From RGIG4608 sp045606265 (GTDB lineage: Bacteria > Bacillota > Clostridia > Oscillospirales > CAG-272), in assembly GCA_045606265.1 (NCBI GenBank), contig JAZURO010000165.1, positions 6,431-70,430 on the forward strand: a stretch of DNA of 64,000 nucleotides, given 5' to 3'. Below are positions 55,469-63,148 of the stretch, in pieces. Under the pieces are notes generated by a model. That model worked only from the letters and a program-made list of their open reading frames with translations. It was not told where the DNA came from and ran no database searches. The first letter of the stretch is position 1. The number at the start of each line of letters is the position of its first letter. The position numbers and the translations under genes were made by a program.

Positions 55469-56098
55469 ATGATTAGAATCGAAGATATTGTGAGCAATGT
55501 CAAGGTATACGGTCTTGAGGATAGTATCCGCAGAGCCAAATTCCCTATGAGTGTGGACATCGACAGTCTATCAACGGACATTACGCCCGGTATACAAAAA
55601 CTCGCACAGGCAGAACGAGGCAGCGGACACGACAACTGGCTGAAAGGAGTCATTGTGCAGTTCGACCTAACCTTTACAAATAAGGTGTGGCCTGAAGCCG
55701 AGCGATACCACTGGTTTGACTTTGTGTCATCTCAGAGCACTATGCACCGTATTACAAAGTTTGACCTTGACAAAGCATACATACACTATGTAGATAAGCG
55801 TATGATCGACATTATGAAAGAGAAGGTAGCGGAATATAATGAACTTTGTTCGAGATCTCTACCTGCATCTTGCAACGAACTTGATGCGCTTGAAGAACAA
55901 AAGAAAGAGAAGTACCTTGAGGTGCTTTACAACAATCCCGCTGGGTTTAGGCTGACGGCTGGAATGACAACCAACTATCAACAGCTTAAGACCATTTATG
56001 CTCAAAGAAAAACACATCGTCTACCAGAATGGAGAGTTTTCTGTAAGTGGATAGAAACACTACCTATGAGCGAGCTAATTACGGGAGGGAAAAGATGA
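55469..56098 (+). CDS. Hypothetical protein, possible remote ThyX-like fold
   Basis: 209 residues. It contains HWFDFVSSQSTMHRI and later MTTNYQQLKTIYAQRKTHRLPEWRVFCKWIETLP; the Arg/His/Ser combinations faintly recall the flavin-dependent thymidylate synthase RHRxxSxxE motif, but the canonical motif is absent. The gene lies in the nucleotide metabolism cluster just before a dNMP kinase, which is why ThyX-like activity was considered. I regard the function as unknown. Confidence 0.6.
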   Translation: MIRIEDIVSNVKVYGLEDSIRRAKFPMSVDIDSLSTDITPGIQKLAQAERGSGHDNWLKGVIVQFDLTFTNKVWPEAERYHWFDFVSSQSTMHRITKFDLDKAYIHYVDKRMIDIMKEKVAEYNELCSRSLPASCNELDALEEQKKEKYLEVLYNNPAGFRLTAGMTTNYQQLKTIYAQRKTHRLPEWRVFCKWIETLPMSELITGGKR

Positions 56099-56682
56099 CG
56101 CATTTTGTATGTATTTCAGGACACGCACAAAACGGTAAGGATACGTCTGCTGCAATGTTCAAAAACGAACTTGAAGCGAAGGGGTATTCCACATTGATTG
56201 TCCACTATGCAGATTTGTTAAAGTATATGTGTAAGACATTTTTTGGATGGAATGGTGAGAAAGATGAATATGGTCGCACTCTGCTCCAAAAAGTTGGTAC
56301 AGACTGCATCCGACAAAAAGAACCCGATTACTGGGTTGATTTTGTGACAAAAATCGTATCCCTATTTCCAGACGAATGGGACTATATTATTGTACCAGAT
56401 GCGAGATTTCCAAATGAATTGACCCGAATTATGGAGGCGGGTTTCCCGTTAACACATATTCGTGTCGTGAGGAATGAATTTATCAGTCCTTTAACGGACG
56501 AACAAAAAAGGCATCCGTCCGAAACGGCGCTCGACAACACCGAGCCAGACTATTGGTTATTTAACAAGAGTCTTGAACAACTTAGAGAAGATGTAGAAGA
56601 GTTGTGCGAGGTTATAACCACACGACCCGAATCGGAGTATGTACAAATGACGATTTTCGATGTTTTGGAGGAGTCTGTATGA
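56095..56682 (+). CDS. Deoxynucleoside monophosphate kinase-like P-loop kinase
   Basis: 195 residues. The P-loop SGHAQNGKDTSA (near residues 7-18) with the following FGWNGEKDEYGRTLLQKVGTD block matches the phage dNMP kinase family, and VPDARFPNEL is the Asp/Arg substrate segment. It phosphorylates dNMPs for DNA synthesis. The start overlaps the preceding stop by 4 bases, and its stop overlaps the 5'-nucleotidase by 4 bases. Confidence 0.83.
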   Translation: MTHFVCISGHAQNGKDTSAAMFKNELEAKGYSTLIVHYADLLKYMCKTFFGWNGEKDEYGRTLLQKVGTDCIRQKEPDYWVDFVTKIVSLFPDEWDYIIVPDARFPNELTRIMEAGFPLTHIRVVRNEFISPLTDEQKRHPSETALDNTEPDYWLFNKSLEQLREDVEELCEVITTRPESEYVQMTIFDVLEESV

Positions 56683-57272
56683 ATAGAAAAGTCACCGTTT
56701 TAATCGACCTCGATGATACGATGACTCATCTGTGTCGCGCTTGGTGCCAGTGGCTTAATAGAAAGTATGGCACCAATGTGTCGGAAAGTGATGTGGTCGG
56801 ATGGAAAGTGGACGATTACTTTCCTGAATTAACGGAGGATCAGGTGTTTGAACCACTCCATACAGACTCGTTTTGGCACGATGTTGAGCCATTTGACGAA
56901 GCGCCGTATTACATTGAGCGCCTTATCAAAGAGGGATTTGATGTATATATCTGTACCGCTTCTCTATTTGATACAATCAAGGCGAAGTTTGAATACACAA
57001 TTGGGAGATACTTCCCATACATTTCTTGGAATAAAATTATTGTTACCAAGAACAAACAGCTTATCAATGGCGACATCCTAATTGACGATGGCATCCACAA
57101 TCTCGAGGGTGGTCGTTACAGGAAAATCTTGATGTCTGCTCCACATAACCTCAGTTATGACGCGGCATCGAACGGAATGACAAGGGTAACAACGTGGCGT
57201 GACGCTTATAGTGCCGTCCGAAGCTACGCATTAGAAATAACGGAAGAGGAGAGTGTAAATAACAATGAATGA
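56679..57272 (+). CDS. 5'(3')-deoxyribonucleotidase-like HAD phosphatase
   Basis: 197 residues with HAD motifs LIDLDDTMTHL (nucleophile Asp and acid Asp), CTAS (motif II), TKNKQ (motif III Lys) and DILIDDGIHNLEG (motif IV). This matches the NT5C (deoxyribonucleotidase) family, which removes 5'-phosphates from dNMPs or modified nucleotides. It sits between dNMP kinase and a redoxin; control of dNMP balance is the likely role. Confidence 0.82.
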   Translation: MNRKVTVLIDLDDTMTHLCRAWCQWLNRKYGTNVSESDVVGWKVDDYFPELTEDQVFEPLHTDSFWHDVEPFDEAPYYIERLIKEGFDVYICTASLFDTIKAKFEYTIGRYFPYISWNKIIVTKNKQLINGDILIDDGIHNLEGGRYRKILMSAPHNLSYDAASNGMTRVTTWRDAYSAVRSYALEITEEESVNNNE

Positions 57273-57495
57273 AGAAAATAGATTTTCTCCAGTTTTGTAT
57301 TCTACTGGTTGCGTAAATTGTAAGAGTCTTAAAGACGAACTTGACGCAAAACAGATTGAATATGTGGAGTGCAACGATGTTAACAAAATGCTGGAGCTTG
57401 GGTTTGATAAAGTACCTATGCTCGAAATTGAAGCAGGGGTGTTCCTTGATTACGAATCCAGTCTGGATTGGGTGAATGGAGGTTATCAGAAATGA
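57265..57495 (+). CDS. Glutaredoxin/NrdH-like redoxin
   Basis: 76 residues of thioredoxin-fold small redoxin: LYSTGCVNCKSLKDELDAKQIEYVE with the CxxC motif CVNC (about residues 16-19), then KVPMLEIE containing the cis-Pro. It probably supplies or shuttles electrons for NrdD/NrdG or the FTR-like protein. It overlaps both neighbours by a few bases. Confidence 0.83.
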   Translation: MNEENRFSPVLYSTGCVNCKSLKDELDAKQIEYVECNDVNKMLELGFDKVPMLEIEAGVFLDYESSLDWVNGGYQK

Positions 57496-59243
57496 AGAGC
57501 AGTAAGAATATCGTAGAACCGTATCTCAAGGGTAGCGACTGGAGAGTTAAGGAAAATTCGAGTACCATCTATAACTACGGCGGCCTGACAAAATATATGA
57601 TCGCCGAGGTTAGTAAGGACTACTGGCTCCGCGAGGTGTATCCAGAACATATTGCAAGTGCTTATGTTGATGGCGACATCCATCTTCACGACCTTGGCGG
57701 ACTGACGCTGTATTGCACAGGATACTCCCTTAAAGACATCTTATACAAGGGCGTAAGAGGTGTTACTAACATCCCCACTTCCGCGCCGGCGAAGCACTTC
57801 GACTCCATTCTGAACCAGTGTTCCAATCTTATTACGGTCTTCCAGAACGAGATTATGGGAGCCGTCGCATTCAATGGCTTTGATACCTTGCTCGCTCCCT
57901 TTATCAAGCAAGACAAGCTCAGCTATGACGAGGTCAAGCAGTCTATGCAGAATTTCATCTTCAGCGTAAACAGCAATAGCCGAGGCGGTGCAGAGCCCGC
58001 ATTCTTCAATCTTACCTTTGACCTTACCCCTCCAGAGGATATGGTAAATGAATACTGTGTTATCGGCGGTAAAAGAGTAAGTTTTACATACGGTAGTTGT
58101 CAGCAAGAGATGGATTTGCTCAACAGGGTCTTCTACGAGATTATGCTCGCGGGCGATGCTGAGGGCAAACTTTTCTCCTATCCTATCCCTACATACAACA
58201 TCCACAGCCGCTTCGACTGGGACAACCCCAACAACGAACTCCTTTGGGAGATGGCTGGTAAATATGGTACGCCTTATTTCGCCAACTTCATCAATAGCGA
58301 ACTCGACATTACCGATGTTCGCTCGATGTGCTGCCGTCTGAGACTTGACCTTACAGAGCTTCGCCACAGAAACGGCGGTCTGTTCGGTGCAGGAGACTCG
58401 ACGGGTTCCATTGGCGTTGTTACCATCAACCTCCCTCGTATTGGATATCTTACCAAGGGAAATAAGTCGGCATTCTACACAAGACTCGACAAAATGCTCA
58501 ACATTGCAAAAGAGAGCCTCGAAATCAAACGAGAATGGCTCCAGACCAATGTTCTCGACAACAATCTCATTCCTGCGTATATGGAATACGTTGGAACAAT
58601 CAACAATCACTTCAACACCATCGGCATCGTTGGTATGAATGAAATGTGTGAAAACTTTATGGGCAAGAACATTCTCGACACCAAGGCACACGAGTTCTGT
58701 CTTGAAGTTGGTGAGCATATCCGCCAAAAGCTTGTTGAGTTCCAAGAAGAAACAGGACATCTATTCAACTATGAGGCAACTCCTGCTGAATCGACCTGCT
58801 ATCGACTTGCGCTAAGCGATACTAAGAAGTACCCAGACATTATTACTCAAGGAAGCGGGAATGATGTATACTACACCAACAGTTGTCATATTCCTGTAAA
58901 GCTAATCGAAGATATCAATACGACTTTTGCTCACCAAGATAAACTCCAAACACAGTTTACAGGCGGAACTGTTATTCACTGTTACCTTGAGGGGGCTATT
59001 CCGGGTGAACACGTCAAACAAATCGTCAAGGCAATGTTTACTACATACTCCGTGCCGTATATGAGTTTATCTCCTATTTCTCGTTATTGCGAGCGCCACG
59101 GGTATGTTGAGGAAAGGGTTGACAAGTGTCCCATTTGCAAGACTCGACTTAAGAAATATCAACGCATTACAGGCTATCTGAGATGCACAGATAATTTTAA
59201 CAAGGGAAAAGCAGCGGAATTCCGCGACAGAGTACAACTTTGA
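57492..59243 (+). CDS. nrdD: Anaerobic ribonucleoside-triphosphate reductase
   Basis: 583 residues, shorter than host NrdD. Reduces NTPs to dNTPs using a glycyl radical without oxygen. Features: the C-terminal zinc site CPICKTRL (with CERHG just before) and the glycyl radical loop RITGYLR with Gly561. DLGGLTLYCTGYSLKD and the NSNSRGGAEPAFFNLTF block are core NrdD segments. The N-terminal ATP-cone is missing, so allosteric control is reduced or altered. The start ATG 57492 follows TGGAGGTTATCAGA. Confidence 0.93.
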   Translation: MKSSKNIVEPYLKGSDWRVKENSSTIYNYGGLTKYMIAEVSKDYWLREVYPEHIASAYVDGDIHLHDLGGLTLYCTGYSLKDILYKGVRGVTNIPTSAPAKHFDSILNQCSNLITVFQNEIMGAVAFNGFDTLLAPFIKQDKLSYDEVKQSMQNFIFSVNSNSRGGAEPAFFNLTFDLTPPEDMVNEYCVIGGKRVSFTYGSCQQEMDLLNRVFYEIMLAGDAEGKLFSYPIPTYNIHSRFDWDNPNNELLWEMAGKYGTPYFANFINSELDITDVRSMCCRLRLDLTELRHRNGGLFGAGDSTGSIGVVTINLPRIGYLTKGNKSAFYTRLDKMLNIAKESLEIKREWLQTNVLDNNLIPAYMEYVGTINNHFNTIGIVGMNEMCENFMGKNILDTKAHEFCLEVGEHIRQKLVEFQEETGHLFNYEATPAESTCYRLALSDTKKYPDIITQGSGNDVYYTNSCHIPVKLIEDINTTFAHQDKLQTQFTGGTVIHCYLEGAIPGEHVKQIVKAMFTTYSVPYMSLSPISRYCERHGYVEERVDKCPICKTRLKKYQRITGYLRCTDNFNKGKAAEFRDRVQL

Positions 59244-59251
59244 GGTGACAT

Positions 59252-59728
59252 ATGCGCATAAAGGGAATCGAAACTGAAAGGTTTCAAGATTACAAATATC
59301 CGTCAATGTTCGTCGCCTTCCCGTATTGTTCCTTTAAGTGCGAAAAAGAGTGTGGTCTGCGAGTGTGTCAAAATAGCGCACTCGCTACCTCACCAACAAT
59401 AGAAATTAGCGCTGAAGAAATTATTAAGCGGTACTTGAACGACCCGATAACGAGAGCGCTGGTATGTGGTGGATTAGAACCAATGGATTCGTTTAATGAT
59501 GTGGTGGAACTAATATCTGCATTGCGAAAAAACGGATGCGAAGACGATGTTATTATCTACACAGGATATCGTAAGAAGGAGATAATTGATAAAATCGAAA
59601 AGCTATCACTTTTCGGAAATATCATAATGAAATACGGCAGATTTGTTCCAAATCAAAAGCCACACTACGACAAGATTCTCGGGGTTAAATTGGCGAATGA
59701 CGAACAGTACGGGGAAAGGATATGTTAG
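59252..59728 (+). CDS. nrdG: Anaerobic ribonucleotide reductase activating protein
   Basis: 158 residues. Radical SAM activase for NrdD. The 4Fe-4S/SAM cluster motif is CSFKCEKECGLRVC (here C-x3-C-x3-C-x4-C rather than plain CxxxCxxC), and VCGGLEPMDS is the GGE-like SAM-binding loop. It starts 8 bases after nrdD and forms an operon with it. The altered cluster spacing is unusual but occurs in phage-type NrdG. Confidence 0.85.
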   Translation: MRIKGIETERFQDYKYPSMFVAFPYCSFKCEKECGLRVCQNSALATSPTIEISAEEIIKRYLNDPITRALVCGGLEPMDSFNDVVELISALRKNGCEDDVIIYTGYRKKEIIDKIEKLSLFGNIIMKYGRFVPNQKPHYDKILGVKLANDEQYGERIC

Positions 59729-59730
59729 GT

Positions 59731-60126
59731 ATGGTAAAAATTGTTGTGTCACAAAATAAAGAGCGAGTAGCAATGATCCGAAAACAATTGAAAGAAAATG
59801 GCGGATATTGTCCGTGCAGGATAGTAAAAAATGATGACACGAGATGTCTATGCAAAGAATTTTTGAAATCTGTCGCATCTGGCAAGACGGGCAGGTGTCA
59901 CTGCGGACTGTACGAAGCCATAGAAGACAGTGTGACAAGCAATGGCAATGTTCAATATCAAAAACAATACTGTGAAATGAATTTGGTGCCGCTGTTTATT
60001 CCTACTGAGGGCATTTGCTATTACTGTCACAAAGACATATTTGATGCACAGGGATGGTCAAGTGAAGATGCCCAGCGGAAACACATTACATACTGTCCAC
60101 ATTGCCATAAAAGTTTTTTAGACTAA
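59731..60126 (+). CDS. Ferredoxin-thioredoxin reductase catalytic-subunit-like protein with zinc ribbon
   Basis: 131 residues. The first half resembles the FTR beta subunit: GGYCPCRIVKNDDTRCLCKEF then GKTGRCHCGLYEA, i.e. CPC, CLC and CHC motifs with the CGLY that follows the last motif in FTR. The C-terminal half adds two CxxC/CxxH ribbons (CYYCHK, CPHCHK). FTR uses a 4Fe-4S cluster and an active disulfide to reduce thioredoxins. It follows nrdG and an upstream redoxin gene, so it could reduce the redoxin in this operon. I prefer ATG 59731; an ATG at 59722 overlaps the nrdG stop. Confidence 0.72.
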   Translation: MVKIVVSQNKERVAMIRKQLKENGGYCPCRIVKNDDTRCLCKEFLKSVASGKTGRCHCGLYEAIEDSVTSNGNVQYQKQYCEMNLVPLFIPTEGICYYCHKDIFDAQGWSSEDAQRKHITYCPHCHKSFLD

Positions 60127-60147
60127 TACAGAAGAAGGGAATTGATA

Positions 60148-60657
60148 ATGCCAAGACTATTTAAGACATTGAAACGACATATCGCTATACAAACAGGAAA
60201 TATTAAGGATTATTTCGAGAACAAAGCACTGAAGAAGAAATATCCAGAATATGTGAAAAACGAGTTCGATAATGGATACTATAAATTTGTTTGGGGTATC
60301 AAAAGTTCTATTGACTTCTCATCCGCGGCACCTTGTCTATACTCAATGAACGATATAGACATATGCTACGACCGCGAAAAGAAAGAGTATGTTCTTGGCA
60401 TTGAAACCGCTTATTGGTTCGACGATCCAACAGCAGAAATTGAATATCTCGAATCTCTATTGGCTATGTTCACAGAATATATGCTCAAGCAAGGGTATAA
60501 TACAGATGAAAAGTTTATATTTTGGATGTGCCAACCGACAACAAGCCTAAGGGCGAAAACAATTTCAGAATTGTATACTTATTTCAAAATATTTGTACAC
60601 GGTTATAAATCCGTGTATGCAAACGGAAAGGAACAGGAAAATGAAGATCAGATTTAA
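60148..60657 (+). CDS. Hypothetical protein
   Basis: 169 residues, mostly helical, with aromatic-rich segments (YYKFVWGIKSSIDFSS, FIFWMCQPTTSL). No motif or family recognised. It lies between the reductase genes and dUTPase and overlaps dut by 17 bases. Start ATG 60148 behind AAGAAGGGAATTGATA. Confidence 0.62.
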   Translation: MPRLFKTLKRHIAIQTGNIKDYFENKALKKKYPEYVKNEFDNGYYKFVWGIKSSIDFSSAAPCLYSMNDIDICYDREKKEYVLGIETAYWFDDPTAEIEYLESLLAMFTEYMLKQGYNTDEKFIFWMCQPTTSLRAKTISELYTYFKIFVHGYKSVYANGKEQENEDQI

Positions 60658-61078
60658 GAAGCTCGATGAAAATGCTCAAGAGCCCACGTATGGCTCTCTG
60701 CAAGCCGCAGGAGCAGACCTGCGTGCGTCCAATGCTTGCAAGGTGCTTATCGCTCCTCATACAACAGAAATCATCAACACTGGCATTGCTGTGGAAATTC
60801 CAGAGGGATATGTTGGTCTCGTATACGCCCGTAGTGGTATTGCGGCCAAACGAGATCTCGCTCCTGCAAACAAAGTTGGAGTAATTGACTCCGACTACCG
60901 CGGAGAAATTAAAGTTGCTTTACATAACCACGGCGATGTAGAGCGAGTGGTAGATGTTGGTGAAAGAGTGGCTCAGCTTGTTATCACTCCGTATTTGAGA
61001 TGTGATTTCGAGTGTGTGGAAGAACTCGATGATACCGAGCGCGGCAATGGCGGTTTTGGAAGTACAGGCACCAAGTAA
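60641..61078 (+). CDS. dut: dUTP diphosphatase (trimeric dUTPase)
   Basis: 145 residues; removes dUTP and provides dUMP. All five dUTPase motifs are present: ADLRAS (I), ARSGIAAK (II), GVIDSDYRGEI (III), ERVAQLVI (IV) and the P-loop-like NGGFGSTG (V). The N-terminus FKKLDENAQEPTYGSLQAAG is typical. It is the last gene of the rightward block and is followed by a strong terminator. Confidence 0.95.
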   Translation: MKIRFKKLDENAQEPTYGSLQAAGADLRASNACKVLIAPHTTEIINTGIAVEIPEGYVGLVYARSGIAAKRDLAPANKVGVIDSDYRGEIKVALHNHGDVERVVDVGERVAQLVITPYLRCDFECVEELDDTERGNGGFGSTGTK

Positions 61079-61100
61079 AATTTACAAAGGTAAAAACGAA

Positions 61101-61140
61101 GGCGATCTATGGTTTAATGCCATAGGTCGCCTTTTTTTTT
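61101..61140 (+). terminator. Rho-independent terminator ending the rightward block
   Basis: GGCGATCTATGG (61101-61112), loop TTTAATG, CCATAGGTCGCC (61120-61131), then nine T from 61132. The 12-bp stem has one G-T pair. It separates convergent units (dut from the left, holin from the right); an A-rich stretch on the other side (AAAACGAA) could let it work on the minus strand too. Confidence 0.93.
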
Positions 61141-61153
61141 ATTTTCCGCGCGA

Positions 61154-61546
61154 TCAGCCGCCCGGATGAATTTTGCTCTTAATGTTTGCCACGATCTTAT
61201 TTACCAATTGGACAATGATGTTTTCTTTAACTGCCGCCTCTTCCTCAGGAGTTACAGACGCGGTATCCTTCAATACAGCCTCGATCTCTTCTTCAGTTAA
61301 TTTACCGTCGTTTAGAGCGTCAAAAACCTTGCCAGACAAAATAGCAACGTGCGTAATATCGTTGTTATACCACGCATTAACCGCCACAACGATTACGGTG
61401 ATTACCAAAGACACAATTTGGTATGCCATATTTTCGGTGAAGGGAAGAATATCCTGACCAAATACCGCAAGTCCCTGATTCACAAGCGCAACAGCCAATG
61501 CTGCAAGTCTTGCGATTGTAGATGCTTTAACTTTGAGATTCTGCAT
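61154..61546 (-). CDS. Holin-like protein (SPP1-type family)
   Basis: 130 residues on the minus strand. After a basic start (MQNLKVKASTIARL) there are two membrane segments (about 11-25 and 36-57) and a soluble C-terminal EF-like helical tail (LTEEEIEAVLKDTASVTPEEEAAVKENIIVQLV). This matches the SPP1-holin family layout (phage_holin_1-like). It would permeabilise the membrane at the end of infection. A reverse-strand AAAGGTGG site precedes the ATG. No endolysin gene is visible in the window. Confidence 0.77.
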   Translation of the reverse strand: MQNLKVKASTIARLAALAVALVNQGLAVFGQDILPFTENMAYQIVSLVITVIVVAVNAWYNNDITHVAILSGKVFDALNDGKLTEEEIEAVLKDTASVTPEEEAAVKENIIVQLVNKIVANIKSKIHPGG

Positions 61547-61600
61547 AATTCTACCACCTTTAATTGAAATTTTGATCACGTGTCTCCAGTCACGTAATAC

Positions 61601-62038
61601 TCATTTTGATGAATTAAACCAAAACGTATAGTGAGGCTTTTCCTCATTGAAAAGCCAGTATCTCAAATAGTCGTCAAGCACGATAGCAACGTGCGCAAGA
61701 ACAAACCATATGAGTGCAAAAGGCAGGCATACCTGCCCGAGAATGTTGAGCGGAGTGTTGGAATAGTCCCATACATTCCACCCAAGCCATATGTTAACAA
61801 TTACACCACATATAAACTCGATTGCTGTAATCATAACCGCGCCGATTCCCGCCTGTGCCCACATAGGCATACTCCACGGGAATACCTCGTTTAACAGCCC
61901 TACGCAAATACCGCAGAGTCCTCCCACAATGAACATTGTCCAATGGGAGTATCCGCGGTACACGAGTTCGATAAGTATGTAAATTGTTCCGAATATGACG
62001 AATAGGCTAAGCGCCTTAAACAGTTTCTTCACTGTCAA
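61601..62038 (-). CDS. Multi-pass membrane protein (PF06541-like putative ABC transporter-type fold)
   Basis: 145 residues with four hydrophobic segments. The sequence YSHWTMFIVGGLCGICVGLLNEVFPWSMPMWAQAGIGAV followed by WDYSNTPLNILGQVCLPFALIWF resembles the small membrane proteins of PF06541 (DUF1113-like). Such proteins occur in phages beside holins. The start is a TTG at 62038 (or GTG 62032) that overlaps the upstream gene by 23 bases. Role in lysis or superinfection is not established. Confidence 0.7.
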   Translation of the reverse strand: MTVKKLFKALSLFVIFGTIYILIELVYRGYSHWTMFIVGGLCGICVGLLNEVFPWSMPMWAQAGIGAVMITAIEFICGVIVNIWLGWNVWDYSNTPLNILGQVCLPFALIWFVLAHVAIVLDDYLRYWLFNEEKPHYTFWFNSSK

Positions 62039-62738
62039 TTACCGCCGTCATATCCTTGAGGACGACAGAGCAGTGCTCCGTGGGAATGTTATCTCCGTAG
62101 GTGAGATTGAGAATTGTCTCGACGTTGAAGATATTACTGATGTATACCTTCATAGAGTTGAAGTATGTAGTGTGATACTCAACGAGGTACTCCATCATCT
62201 TATTGATGGCAATGATATCCTCGCTCGGGAAGTATCTGCATACCTCTCCATCTGCGTGATAAGGCAGAGCCTCGATGCCAGCCATAGCTCTGTCGTTGAG
62301 CTTAGAGATTTTAAGCTGGTCATAAATGTCGAGTGTGAAGTGATGGGACAGGTCGTCGGACAGAACAATGTCAAAACCATTGACGATATTCTGCTCGCAG
62401 GCTGCGCTCATCTCTTCGATTTTTGCTTTGCGAGCTGCCGCCAGAGTAATTACTTCGCTATCCTTGTTGAGCACATTGTCAACAAGCTGTGCCTTGATGA
62501 AGTTATACTCGCTCTCCGTGATTTCTACCACGTACACGCTCTTATGCACCTCGTTGGTGTTCTCAAAGGTGCCACGATTGCTCAGATTGTAAACGCTCTG
62601 CTTGTCGGAGGAAATTACACCGTTAGCGGTGATAATGTCAGACAGAATAAAGCGCTTCGAGTTCTTGAGCCACAGCACCCAAGTGGGATTTTTGAGAATG
62701 TCAATGATAATGTTATTGTAAATTACCTTATAAAACAT
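62016..62738 (-). CDS. Phage structural/tail-associated hypothetical protein
   Basis: 240 residues. VYVVEITESEYNFIKAQLVDNVLN and AARKAKIEEMSAACEQNIVNGFDIVLSDDLSHHFTLDIYDQL, ending ALPYHADGEVCRYFPSEDI, are the pattern of tail or baseplate accessory proteins of Bacillota phages that lie next to holin genes. The central ARKAKIEEMSAACEQNI helix is characteristic of DUF4376-like tail proteins. Overlaps the membrane protein by 23 bases. Confidence 0.68.
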   Translation of the reverse strand: MFYKVIYNNIIIDILKNPTWVLWLKNSKRFILSDIITANGVISSDKQSVYNLSNRGTFENTNEVHKSVYVVEITESEYNFIKAQLVDNVLNKDSEVITLAAARKAKIEEMSAACEQNIVNGFDIVLSDDLSHHFTLDIYDQLKISKLNDRAMAGIEALPYHADGEVCRYFPSEDIIAINKMMEYLVEYHTTYFNSMKVYISNIFNVETILNLTYGDNIPTEHCSVVLKDMTAVIDSEETV

Positions 62739-62751
62739 ATCTTACCCTCCT

Positions 62752-63147
62752 TTATTTCGCATTTTCTACGACCGATACGATGTACTCAAGTCGCTCGATA
62801 CTCGCGTTGTAAAACGCGTGATTCCAAAGCCAGTGGTCTTGGTGCTCGATTCTGCGGTACTGATTACAAACGGCATCTTCCCAAACCGCATCCCAGCGGG
62901 TCTGATAGCCGTCGTCTTTCTTCGTCAGCATTTTGTTGATTTTGGTAATCAGCTTGCCACGCTGTACGCCGCAGCCGTCATCGTTACGGGCAAAGAATTT
63001 GTGCGCGTTAGCACTTGTTACAACGCACAGAGGCTTGCCTTCGTGATAAATCATTCCACCCTCGGACTGAAAAACGGTTAGGGCAGGAATGTTTACATCT
63101 CCGCAAATCGCCTTTTCTTTGAATCGTTTGTAGTTAATATATTCCAT
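62752..63147 (-). CDS. Phage protein of the tail/holin region
   Basis: 131 residues starting MEYINYKRF behind a reversed AGAAAGGTATGAA site. The central block CVVTSANAHKFFARNDDGCGVQRGKL and the C-terminal WDAVWEDAVCNQYRRIEHQDHWLWNH are strikingly rich in Trp and His. This resembles proteins that accompany a reverse transcriptase in phage late regions. It overlaps neither neighbour and starts one base before the reverse transcriptase stop, hence translationally coupled to it. Confidence 0.6.
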   Translation of the reverse strand: MEYINYKRFKEKAICGDVNIPALTVFQSEGGMIYHEGKPLCVVTSANAHKFFARNDDGCGVQRGKLITKINKMLTKKDDGYQTRWDAVWEDAVCNQYRRIEHQDHWLWNHAFYNASIERLEYIVSVVENAK

Positions 63148-63148
63148 T

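Noticed and set aside
57741..58760. Reverse-strand open frame of 339 codons opposite nrdD
   Set aside because: Antisense to nrdD with hydrophobic/Val-rich content and no homologous pattern.
61995..62939. Plus-strand open frame of 314 codons opposite minus-strand tail genes
   Set aside because: No ribosome binding site; the minus-strand genes have good sites and coupled starts.
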